DNA of 64,000 bases, taken from Amoebophrya sp. A120. Taxonomy: Eukaryota > Sar > Dinophyceae > Syndiniales > Amoebophryaceae. The stretch is from contig CAJINV010000003.1 in NCBI GenBank assembly GCA_905178155.1, forward strand, positions 10,855,367-10,919,366. Reading direction: 5' to 3'. How positions within the stretch are numbered: the stretch's first letter is position 1; each line of letters begins with the position of its first letter. The translations under genes were made by a program, and so were the position numbers. Positions 21,301 through 31,993 of the stretch are shown piece after piece. Under the pieces are notes generated by a model. That model searched no databases. It saw only the letters and a program-made list of their open reading frames with translations, and had not been told where the DNA came from.

Positions 21301-22776
21301 TGTAAACACACCATAATGCGCAAGACACAGAGCCCCTGTATAGCGAGGATGGTAAGCGGGGCCGATTGAAGTGGGGATAAAGAGAAAGCCGCGAAAAGTA
21401 GCATCCATGACAGTGGCAATCGTCGTCATTTGTGCATGTGCTCAAAAAGCATTACGGGATGGATTTCGATTCTACCAAAATTCGTCGCGCACCGCTGAGG
21501 AGTGATTTGGGGGCCAAATAACTGGTGCCGATGTTTTTATGCGTGGCGATTTTTTTCAACGTTGTCAATTTCGATCCTGACGCTTCAACATTCTACCTAG
21601 GCGGCGTAAAGCCTTATTTGCGGCTGCGCCACAGCATCTTCGACGAAGAGAGAGAGGGTTGGCAAGCCGTAATATTGACGTACGCAAACCTGATCGACTG
21701 CGTCCTCGTTGCCGCGCTGTGTGTGCTCTTCTTCGCACGCGGGAAGCACTCACTTCCCTCGCCCGCCGACGGCACGACGAACAAACTGCTGCCTGGTCAG
21801 TTTCTGCTGTTCGGGTTTTTCTACACCCAGATCGAGATTATGGAGGTCATCATCCTTTTTCTCTCCGGGCTGCAGTGCACACTGCTGCTGTCGCTGTGGA
21901 GCCGGTTTTTCATTTTCTGGAAGGTGATTCAGATGATGTGGAAGACCTATTTCTTCTACTTTCTGGTGATGTCGCCGCTTTTCTTCGGGTGCTGCGCCAT
22001 GGCAAGTGGCATCTACGGTGGCCACCTCGCAGAATTCCGAAGTTACACGGTCTCAGGGATCACTATGGATGTGTCAGAGTTGAAATCGACAAAGTTGAAA
22101 TAATTTGTCATGCATAAAATGGATGCCAGTTCGTTGGAACCCAGTTTCCAAGTGGCGCAAGACAAATTTCGGTGGTCCCTAAATCCACTTTGTCATGCTG
22201 TTTAGGCAAAGAAGGGCGACTTTCTCATGCTACTTTAGCAGCTCGAGCTGTAACCCCAAACAGGCTTACAATCGGACTCACTTGCCTGCTCTGCAACACA
22301 CGTACCGCGGGTCATGCATTTTATGCATTGCAAATTATTTCAACTTTGACGATTTCAAACCTGACGCTTCCATAATCACCATCGCGCTCGCGACGCTCGG
22401 CGACGTGCCGGATCTGCACGCGATGGCGCGCGTCGACTATGGCTGGACGATCATCCTGGTGCTGATCTATGTGTTCGGATTTATCCACGTCGCGATGAAC
22501 GGCTATAGCGCGATCACCACTTTGCTCTTTAGCGGAGCCTACACAAAATACGTCATGAAAAATAACAAACTTCTGAACGCGGCCTCTTCCTCCGAACAGC
22601 AGGCCCTGATGGATCAAGAAACCTACAATATGTGGACATCTTGGCCGTACGACCTGATTTTCCCTTCAGAGGACTACTACGACGATTTTTTGAAATTCGT
22701 CCTGCCAACGCCGTTGTACGTGAAGATCTCAGGGAAGCCACTATCCTGTGAAAAGAACGCTCCCACCCTGTTGTAG
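18365..22776 (+). CDS. Polycystin-2-like (TRPP) cation channel
   Basis: Exons 18365-20140, 20392-21254, 21596-22063, 22380-22776, giving 1,167 residues in one frame. The N-terminus is a charged coiled coil (about residues 1-100) followed by an unrecognised region. S1 is near VIVYGFLFLFTLLSLFM. The long extracellular part ends with RAILVELTVYHPILKMYVSL and ASGGVTATIFLQP, matching the polycystin/TOP domain before S2 (LLTLDLLRFLLCFY). S3-S5 span about 21680-22010. The pore reads GITIALATLGDVPDL, with the LGD selectivity filter formed exactly across an intron, then S6 (WTIILVLIYVFGFIHVAMNG). Polycystins are Ca2+-permeable ciliary or ER channels. An insert of about 150 low-complexity residues (His/Ser run near 19880) follows S1. 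The C-terminus may be incomplete: the last ORF could instead splice to an exon at 23292-23356 after a good acceptor. Confidence 0.9.
20141..20386 (+). mobile_element. Introner element in polycystin gene
   Basis: TATCTTGTGCAAACGT.. against revcomp of the right end TATACATTGCAAAAAAAG; target repeats GCTCG/GCAGC. Removing 20141-20391 shifts from one frame to the correct next one. Confidence 0.82.
21255..21590 (+). mobile_element. Introner element in polycystin gene (CGAAAT subfamily)
   Basis: Perfect duplication TTCTA (21250-21254, 21591-21595). The inner TIR CGAAATCGACAAAGTTG is shared with the next intron. Removal gives LLRFLLCF-YLGGVKPYL at the end of S2. Confidence 0.9.
22064..22374 (+). 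mobile_element. Introner element in polycystin pore (CGAAAT subfamily)
   Basis: Perfect duplication ATCAC (22059-22063, 22375-22379). TIRs start TATGGATGTGTCAG and TATGGAAGCGTCAG and stay similar for over 50 bp, including TTTGTCATGC at 22104. Removal restores SGIT-IALATLGD, the channel filter. Confidence 0.95.
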
Positions 22777-24005
22777 AAAGATATTTGTCGCGCAAAGTAT
22801 AATTTGCATCATGTTCATCAAACGAATGAAACGCATATGCATATCACGATTCTAGTCATGCGCAGTTCCACTTCCAGCTCCGCCATGAGAAACATTTTCA
22901 CGACTTTATTCCTATCTTGGGATTTGTCAACATGCTTATGCTCTCATTAGAATGAGGAAGCGGAACTTGAAGACCGCACCAAGTTGCTTGGAATTCTAAG
23001 GAGAGCAGACGAGCACTCGCAACTCGACTGCACTACGTAACCACGCCTAGTGCACTGAAGAGCCGAAGTTACCTCGCGCAACAGCCGAAATTTCTTGGCC
23101 TGTGTACTTGGCACATCTTCCATCTTGTGGACTACGGGCGGGTGGGACCGTTTTCAATCAGGACAGCCGCCAGTGGAGGAGGAAGACTAAGAGTAGGCGG
23201 ATGCAGCTGTTGGCGTCCTCTTTTCCTGCAGATGTGTCTTCTTCAAGTAAGATCATGAATACCGCCTCGCGTGTTTTCTTTTCCTTGGCAGGCACAGAGT
23301 TGATTGAGACGCGCAAGGCAAAACCTGCTTTAGATAATTACGCCGAGCGTCATTGATGATGATCCACTTTCTTGTTCTATCTACCTCTACCTTCTGTGTC
23401 GTTTTCTTTTCATGAAGAACAAGAAGTAGATCCTGACGCTGAACACAGACCGCCGTGTGAGCGGTTTCTGCTCCAGTTCCAACAAGTTGTGACGTAAGCA
23501 AAAAGAGAAACTAAAAAATACGACCAAGTCTGTCTCGAAGACCACTGTCGCAGGCACCACGCAGCGCTGCGTGGTAATTGTATTAGTATAAGCTGCATGT
23601 GGCTTCCTTGCTCACAGCACACTTGTTGTCCTCCTGGAGTAGGATGATGTGTTTTGTTTTTATCGCTGTTTTTCCTCGCAGCGTGGCAGATATGCTTTGG
23701 ACGGTAGGGGCAGAAGTGTTGTCCTTTTCGATCCTCATCTCACTCTCCATTGCGTTGTTTCTTCATTTTCTTCCTGGCTGGTCTCCTCGGTCTAGATTTA
23801 ACTCCAAACCAATTTTATCGCTGTTTTTGTTCCCATCTCGAAAGGTCCAACTGCAACTGTTTTCATTGTAGTACGTACTAAGGATCATGTAGATATAGCT
23901 GCATTTTTATAAAATATCTTTAGAAACATAGTTCCAAGTGGGTTACGGTGAGTGAGAGAGTCGCTCCTGGGAGACGAGTTTTTCTTTGAGGGCAGGAGCA
24001 AAAAC
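22777..24005. other. Intergenic or last polycystin intron
   Basis: No complete gene seen. TCCT/GTGAAAAG at 22750 could be a donor, and TTTTCTTTTCCTTGGCAG before 23292 is a strong acceptor; together they would replace the polycystin tail with TELIETRKAKPALDNYAERH. A short hydrophobic ORF near 23642-23760 might be a signal-peptide exon of the lipase gene, unproven. Confidence 0.4.
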
Positions 24006-26793
24006 ATGCGTGCCCGTGTCGGCCGGTTCTCCGGCAATGCGCTGCTGCTAGCTGCGTCCGCCGAAGGGCGTTTTTTCGAGCCGCTGCTTACCGGCAGCCG
24101 GTTGGCGAAGACCAATCTGCTAGCAAAGAAGAGCGAGGTGACAGGCTTTTGCGACGGCGCCAAAACGGTTGCGGAATGCGACGCGGAGAAGCAGGTCTGC
24201 AAGGCGAATTGCGACGCTAGCCACGGCGACTGCAAGCGCGACGAAGAGCGGTGTAAGCAGGACATTCATCGCTGCAAGGAGGACCGCAATCACTGTCGAA
24301 ACAGCTGTGGTGGACGCTGGCGGCAGAAACGGCGGTGCAAGCGCAACTGCAACCACCGGCACGCCTGCGGCCGCTCCTGGGACTGCCGCCGGAAGTGCGG
24401 CTGGAAGCGGGGAAAATGCAAGGCCCGCTGTCCGCCGGCGTACAAGTGTAAGATGAAGGCCGCTGCGTGCGGCAGCGTCGTGAAGGCCAAGGAGGTGGTT
24501 GCGAACACCGGGTTCGGCGCGATGCTGGAGATGGCCATGAAAGGGATGGAAATCGAATCCAAGCCCGCGTACTCCCAACTCTTTCCCGAGCCGAACGGGG
24601 TCTACGAAACGGGGTACGACTACAAAGCCAACCCCTGGCTGCTGTCCACCGTCCGCTACCAGCTGGCCGTCACGATGGCGGGCTACGACTTTTCCAGCGC
24701 ACTCGCGGGGGGCGGCGAGGAGTACGGCAGCAACTTCCAACCGGTCACGCCGAGATCGGTGTCCGACCCGGCGAAATACTGTGGCTTGGGTTCCGAAACC
24801 GCGGACGCCCAGTACAAGGCGGTGAAGACGTGGAACCTGAAAAAGGGCACACACGATACCCAGGGCTCCGCGTACGTGTACGAAGACGCGAAGCAGGTGA
24901 TCGTCACGATGAACTTCCGCGGCAGCGAGACCCCGTCCTTCGAGACCCCGAAAGAGAATTTTGTGCAGTCCCTGTCGCAGCTGCGTGACTGGGTGGGCAC
25001 GGACTTCGTCTTCTTTCCCGTCAAGGACAAGATCTGCAGGAAGGACAACGTGCAGATCCACCGCGGCTTCCGGCAAGCCTACCGCCACTTCGTCAAGTAC
25101 GGCAAGGACAACGAGGGGCTCAACTGGATCCAAGCCGTCAAGAAGCTACTGAAGGAAAAAAAGAAAGACGGGAAGGAATTGAAAATGATGATCTCCGGGC
25201 ACTCGCTAGGTGGCGCGCTCGCCGCCTTGGCCACCTACGACTCCTGGTGCAACAAGCATTTTCACAAAGACCTCGGCTACTCCGAGGACGCAAAGGACTT
25301 CCCCAGTGGACCCTTTAGTACGTTTTATTTTTTTGCTTCGTGCTTCTGCTTTCTTCGATTCTTCGCACCAAGTTATTATGTAATCTAGTAGGTCTAGATT
25401 CTATAATCTCTTTCTCTCAAACAGAAAAAAATAGCGGAGAGAAGATCATGTTCGTTGATGAAACTCCACCACCGTCGTGCAACAGCTGCCTCCAAAAATG
25501 CTACTTCTACTTCATTCTTGTATTTACTATATACAGCTGTGACGTACGGTGAGGCGTTTCCGTTTTGGGGGTTGGAGTCCATTGACGAGTACGCTGCGAC
25601 GGTTCCGTTGAAAAACCGAGTCCGGGTGAACACCTGTGGGCAGCGTGGTGAGGTTTTCGGCGGCGATACGGTCGGGTCCGTCACCAATTTCTACGCGGAC
25701 GAGGATGGAGGGTGGCGCCACACCTCTGACGGAGACTTCCAGTGCGCGTGGGTGAGCCGAACTGCTGGGGACTCGTCCTGCGTGGGCCTGTATCCGGGGC
25801 GAATGTGTGATCTCTGTCCGGAACAAAAATGGAGTGACTGCGAAAGTTGGCATGTACTAATTTAGTTTTTTCGTGCCAGCCCGCCTACAAGGTCCGCAAT
25901 GTTGCACTAGGGCGAAGTAGCATCTCCAAGAACCTAGATTTTTGTGCGAAGCAGAATTTTCACAAGCGCACGAGACAGGACGCATGGCAAGCATGCGCGC
26001 TAGTTCTACAACCAGTCCGAGGCTACACGTTCGCAATTCATAGCACCCCCGGCACGTTCCTGTGTCACCTGTTGGATCGGTACCTGGAGGGGACCATGAA
26101 CGCCTGTCCGACGGACACCCTGAGTGACGCCGAGAAGTGCCCCAAGCCGCCGCGCACCGACATGACGGGCTTCTGCCAGGGCGAGGTGCCCGTGGGCCCA
26201 GACTTCAAGGGGGACATGCCCAAGTTTTGGTTCGTGGAGTACTTCAAGACGTTCAAGAAGGTCGGGCAGGAAGTGTGGAAGGCCATCCGCAACCCGGGCG
26301 AATTCGCCAAGTCGCAAATGGGGAAGCTAAAAGGCAAGTTCGGAAAGGGCCTGGTGCAAGTCGACGAGAGCGTTGACTTGGAGGAGGAAGAGACCAAGCA
26401 GGACAAAATCGAACAGCAGCTGGAGTGTGACGAGGGAGACGAGTGGGATCAGGAGCACGGCGCCGTAGGCATTGCAAATATAATGTCTGGCTCTGGATGA
26501 ATGCTGCAACTGGGCATGCTTAGTCTGCATTGTGCAAAAAATCTGTGTTTTGTGTTGAGCGTCACAAGCAGCCCCCGACTTGCTACGCAGGCAGCGCATG
26601 ACGTCCCGTGCAGAATCGGCATGAAGAAGCGCGTGCGCCGCAGTCTGTAATGGTTCTGTGTGCATTTTTCCAGGCAATCGGGGTGGTCGATGAGATGCAT
26701 GACAAACACGCGCGCTCTCCCAGACCACCCAGACACATTTGCATTTGACACAGCGTCGACGAAAATGACGACAGCGCAGAGAGCGAGTTGTAG
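24006..26793 (+). CDS. Class 3 (fungal-type) lipase with Cys-rich N-terminal region
   Basis: Exons 24006-25317, 25537-25853, 25880-26465, 26756-26793: 750 residues. Residues about 45-145 hold some 20 Cys among Lys/Arg/His-rich sequence. The lipase domain follows: VTMNFRGSETPSF, then NVQIHRGFRQAY, then the nucleophile elbow SGHSLGGALAALA near 25195, VTYGEAFPFWG, and a likely catalytic His in TPGTFLCHLLDRYL. The catalytic Asp cannot be placed with confidence. The first intron is GT-AG (25318-25536), the second is only 26 nt, the last is an introner. The tail is acidic. It presumably hydrolyses acylglycerols or phospholipids, perhaps outside the cell given the Cys-rich part. The first ATG is 24006; the frame is open upstream to 23952, and a signal-peptide exon may be missing. 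Confidence 0.82.
25854..25879 (+). other. 26-nt GT-AG intron in lipase gene
   Basis: GTACTAATTT..GTGCCAG lies between CESWH and PAYKV. An in-frame TAG inside makes removal necessary, and both flanks are in phase. It contains TACTAAT, close to a branch-point consensus. Confidence 0.6.
26466..26750 (+). mobile_element. Introner element in lipase gene
   Basis: Inner TIRs GCATTGCAAATATAATGTC and revcomp CAAATGCAAATGTGTC; target repeats CGCCG/CAGCG. Removal extends the acidic tail as EHGAVDENDDSAESEL to TAG 26791. Confidence 0.85.
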
Positions 26794-28014
26794 GGGCCGC
26801 TACGGCTCAAGGCGGTATTTAAGGCAGGAGAGCTTTTTATTTATATCGAAACATGGTGTATGATGCGCTACGACATCTAGTAGGTGTAGGGCGATTTGAC
26901 TCAACAATTTACAATCAGGACGAAAGAGCGTAGTTCACTAAGTAGGTGTTTCTTTTCTTTTCCTCGCTAAGGTTCTTTTTCTTTTCTAGACGATGTAGTG
27001 ACGGTATGGAAGAAGTGTCAGACCACTTTTTAAAAATTCTGGCCTCTACTGATGATTCACTGATGAAGAAGCCACCTCGCTTCGCTTCCGTGTAAAATAG
27101 TTTGTCGTCGTGTAGTTCCGCCAAGTCGCGTTGTGAGTGCACGCAGCTGAACGAGCAGGAAAAATTACTTACTTACTACACGTGTGACATATACCACAGA
27201 AAGGCAGAGGCAGAACTTTTAAATGCTTCACCCACTCTATCATAAGAATGAGAGAGACGCACACCAAAGCGAACTAAACGGGACGGGACTGCTTTGTTAT
27301 TGTGTTACGACGTCTTGGAAAGATGGAGCGGAGCTCACTCTGCGAACATGTCTATCCACGATAATGCGTCGTGGGCATGTTTAGGAGACAAAACATCGCC
27401 ACTCTCGCACTACTTCGCGTTCACTTGTGGTTTTGTTATACGAGAAGTCACAAGAATTGGACACGCGGTTCGCTCCGCCGTCTGCACGAGACTTTCCCGT
27501 GGTATGTTCGTGTTGAAATGATGTTGTGCGTCCTCTAACAGGGATTTCGCTCAAGCCCCCTTCTGAGTGGGTGGTGGAGATGTCGAATGAGAGTCCGTGC
27601 TGAGCACAAATCAAAATCGGTGAGGCGAAAGTAAAGGTGCTCTGGAGCGAAGTAACGTATTCTCATTCTGGCGTTTTGTTTTGAGGGCAAAAACACGATG
27701 CAGTAGCAAGAATACGATGCTGTATCATGGCAGGAATAAAGCGCGGAGGAAGATGAGGCAAAGAGTGAGCGCTTCGCAAAACGCTTGAGGCGCGAGGAGA
27801 ATACCTGCGGATGCACATGCACGGTCCACTCATAATTATTCATTGTGTCTTAGTCTCTCCTCCAGTGAAGAAGTTAGTAGAGTCATGAAGTGCCTCCACC
27901 CCGAACAAGCGAGGGAGGGTCTCGTGTCGCGGTAGGACGACAGTGGTCGAAGACGACCACGCGGCACTGTCCACCTCCACACGCAACAAGCACCAGGTAC
28001 AGAGAAGACCGGAG
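26794..28014. other. Intergenic, no gene recognised
   Basis: Only short shadow ORFs on both strands; no domain or splice pattern seen. Confidence 0.5.
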
Positions 28015-29856
28015 ATGTGGTCCTCCAAGCAGCAAATGCGCGGACGGGCGAGTTCGAAAACCACACGCAATCGGAGACCGCAGCAGTGTGGGTGGTTTTA
28101 TTTGTCGCTTGTCGAGCTGAGTTGCGCAGTCGATCCCCGCTACGCGCCCTACCTCTCCCGTACGCAGCAATACCTGCAGGATGCGAAGGAAGCCAATGAT
28201 GCCGCGAAGCGGTACCAAGAACTGACGGCGCATACCCTGAGCAACAATGTATCCAGCCCAAAATTTTCATCTTGTGTGTACATTTACAGAAGTGTCTCAT
28301 ACTAGTACGCAGTCACATGAGGAGACGCAAAGATATCTGGACTTTCGCCATGGGCGCAGGAGGATGACACCGACGAAGCACAATGTTGATACGGCTATAA
28401 GTAGTCCTAATGCTAAGCAGGACTATGACCCGAGCCAGTTTTGGTCGTGCGTGCGCCCAATGTTTCTTTCTTTATCCTATCGAAACAGGGCAACTTTTCC
28501 ATGGGGATGTTAAATGGCTATGGCCATAGAGGTGCTTTCCCATTTTGACTATGGGTTGGGTATGTTTTTAGTAAGGACTGGGCAAGCAAAGCAGTCCGTT
28601 GCTGCACAAACCGCGATCGCGACAGAAAAGGAACTCGCTCGGCTCCACGTCAAAGAGTGGGCCGCCGCAACAAAGAAGGTGCAAGATCTATTGGACAATC
28701 CTGGGGCGGCTAAGGCAGCATCCGCGGCTGCCACAGCGAGTGCACCCTTCGGAAAAGGTACCTATTAACTTCTTTCTCATTCTTTCTACGCCGGAGCCGG
28801 ACAATTATCAACTTCATAAAAAACTTCGACAACTCTTATTCTTTCTATGGTGTCGCTGGTACAAAATTTTCACGTCATTTCTTTTTTTATCGGTCTGGTT
28901 TTGCTTATAAATGCACTACAGTGCAGCTGTAGCTGCGACTTTTTTAGAAACGCGCACACGCTGTACGACAACGTATCCGTCCGTGTCGCATCAAAACGAA
29001 AACAGTGGCCTCCTCGTACCACGCCAGTATGTTGGGGTATGACACGGCGGCACAGGATTATGCGACCCGGGTTCAGGAAGATGTCGAGCTCGCGCACCAG
29101 TTGCAGGGCTACGCAAATCAGGAAATTCTGGAAGGCCAGCGCCCCGCGGTCGCGGACCAGTACCACGCCCAGGCGGTAAATCTGATGCAGCAGGCACAGG
29201 GCTATGAGAAGCTTGCCAAGCAGTACAATTTCATGGCGCTCAAACTCCAGGCGGTCATTATCTTCAAAAAGCAGAACACCACCGCAATTAGCATTGCATG
29301 TCTGCGCTACAATTGCAGATGAAGTGTCTGTGCATATTAAAAGTGCACTGCAGCCAGGCCTTACACGACGTGTTTTATCCGCAACAGATCACAAAGACGA
29401 AGCTTCGTCGTTAATATTCGGAACACATTTATTCTCAGGCAAAATTTGCCAAGAATGTGATGGTCGTGCTTTTGTGTAGTTTCATATTCATTCCGCAGAT
29501 CGTAACGGAAGGGAACCAGGCAGCTGCGCACGCTGCTTTCGAGGCCGATATGATGGTGGACACGACTTCATCCCTTTCTCACTCTGTCCTTGTATCTTGT
29601 CATGCAAATAATTAAAGCTACTTCAACGAACTTCTCGAACATTGTCCCTGTAGAAGTTTTTGCTGGGGACGACAAAGATACGGCTCAAGATGAAGAAGTT
29701 GTGAGGAGGGCGACGTAGTTTTCCACTGCCATAGCCTACCCAGGCAATTCGCTGCCTGTTGAGGAGGTCGTGAATTGGACGGTGGAACCACCCTACCTCG
29801 ACAAGGATGGAAACCCCGTGATCCCAAGTAACCCTCCTGCGCCCGGTAGCAGCTAG
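28015..29856 (+). CDS. Helical protein of unknown function
   Basis: Likely exons: 28015-28248 (MWSSKQQMRG.. ending TAHTLSNN before GTATCC); about 28590-28758 (QSVAAQTAIATEKELARLH .. ASAPFGKG); about 29030-29253 (YDTAAQDYATRVQEDVELAH .. FMALKLQA); 29499-about 29570 (IVTEGNQAAAHAAFEADMM); and a last exon ending at TAG 29854 (VVNWTVEPPYLDKDGNPVIP). Ala/Gln/Glu-rich amphipathic helices with similar spacing suggest a coiled-coil or helical-repeat protein. A short hydrophobic stretch near the start (GWFYLSLVELSCAV) could be a signal or anchor. The visible introns look GT-AG. I recognise no family, and some exon ends are uncertain. Confidence 0.55.
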
Positions 29857-31993
29857 CGTTGTCCGGATTCGTGATTTTTTTCCAGCATGTAGAGAAAAAA
29901 CACTGTAGCTTTTGGGCACGATCTTCACATCGATTCATTCACCACTTTGGTGTATTGATCATCTTCATCCGCTGTTGACCAAGATCCACCAGGAGAAGCC
30001 CCAGGACGGGAGCAGGGATTCTCTGTTTTGCCGTGCGTGTTCCGTCTACGGCCCGCCCGCTGATGTAATCTAGTCCTCCTGCTCCCTTATCGTGTGCATG
30101 ACTCGAGATGAGATCATCTGGATGCTGGCAGATGGAAGATCCTTTCTGCGCTGTTGATATTCGTTCATTCCCGTTCCCGACTTTCGTGGATGTCGAGTTG
30201 ATGTCGGTGTTGGCATTGCTAGCAAGACAGCACACATCTCACTGGCTTCATCATTCAAAGGCTGGGGGAGGCTAGTACACAGTTGCAGAGGTCATCGAAA
30301 ATGCAAGTGTCAGGAGGTTCATGCTTTGATCTTCCGGTAGTTCAGGGCTGATTGTTTGTTTGGCTCTGGCGCGACGTGTCGTGTATTTTTGTGTTGAGGG
30401 CGAGGGCCTGGGGGCTCGTTCGATTTCGGATTTCCAGGCCGAACTAATAAGGTCCGGCTCTCCGTCCTTTTTCTTTTTTTTTTTTGTCGCATCGGCGAGC
30501 CTTCCTTTTTTTTTCGTTACGCGTATCATCTGTCAGCCCTGCAGGTCATAAAGATACGTATATATTTCTACACGGAGTATTCTCGTTTTCGTTTGTGGTC
30601 ATGGGAATTACCTGCTCTCTCTGTGATTTCTTCTTCTTTTGTGAATCGAGTGAAGCAGCGCTTCTATCCCTCCTGTTTGCTTCTACTCTGTGAAAATCAG
30701 GAGCCTTGTTGGTCATGTTCTTGTAATATGATCGATGAAATTTGCATTGGTTTGTTGTGGTGGTTGATGCTGGCGATGTGGTGTCCTAGCTTTCTCAGTC
30801 GCATCGTGGAGAAGAACGTCGCGTATAAGATGGTGGTCCTGCTGGTCCAAATTGATTAATACGCCCAGCAGCAAAATAAAATTGTATCTAACGCATCATC
30901 ACTTCTCGGCGTCATTTGGAAATTTTGATACGATGTCATTATGCATTTTCGGTTGTATAGTTGATGCGTATATGACATGTTGATTTCTCCCACCGACATA
31001 ATTTTTGGTTTTTCATCTCCTGTAGCTGAAGCTGCGCACTGCCACTGGCGGCTAAGCGTATCGAGTGCCCATGTAAATCGAAATCCAGAAGTACTAGTAT
31101 GTCGATCATTAATGGTTCGTTTCTATTGAAGTAAATATAAATTAGAAGGGGAGAGCGACTTCATAGTGCACTTGCCGGTGGACGGAAAACACGATGGTAA
31201 AATAAATACGCGAAAGATGATGTATGACTCATCCGATATGATGGATGAAGGCCGCGCAAGCGTTTGTTCCTAAATGTAGAAAGTCGATCGTACCAGAAAT
31301 TTTTAGTACCAAAGAGACAGGAAGATTCGAAAATGAGCTTGGACGCGTGGTGACAGAATTACACAACTAGGAGCTTACTTTAGTATTCTCACCTACGAAG
31401 CTAGTTTTAGTAGTTGATAGCATTGCCATTCCCGGGCGATTCCGTTCCACTACACCCAAGTTGTCAAAGACTCGGCTCCGCACTACTTGTACATAAAGTT
31501 GAAAATTTCGAGCATCTTTGCTTCTGCAACGTCCCGACGTGAAAGATTGACTGAGAATCTATTACCGAAGCCTCTGTCTCGGCAGAGGCCCTTTGTTTTT
31601 CTCTCTCATCGTGTATCTGTTTGTATGCAACAAGTAAGGAGCAGCTGCACAATCTTCATGGGCCGCGCTGTACTATCGACGTCGATTCTACTAATTTTCT
31701 TTCTCTGATCGCTGAACCTTTCGGGCCACACCTTCGCGAGAAAACAAGTAGTTGCACCGCTATCATTGCTCCCTCTTGATTTGAGTTTCTACTCGAAATT
31801 CAGAAAAATAGCAAGGTGAAGGGCTTCGTTGTTTCGCGTGTCGGCCTGGAACTGGAGGCACGTGTGGTCCTTCGATAAGAGAGAGATAGATGCACTTGGG
31901 GTGCCTCTTCGAGACCGGCGCGATTGCAACAGCAAGTTAGGCGGGACGAGATCAATCAAAAACAGCAAATAAACGCGGCTTTCGTTGCCCCCC
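29857..31993. other. Intergenic, no gene recognised
   Basis: T-rich tracts near 30470-30520 and short ORFs on both strands; nothing conserved. Confidence 0.5.

Noticed and set aside
24120-25133. Long minus-strand ORF (337 codons)
   Set aside because: Antisense shadow of the lipase exon, which has clear motifs on the + strand.
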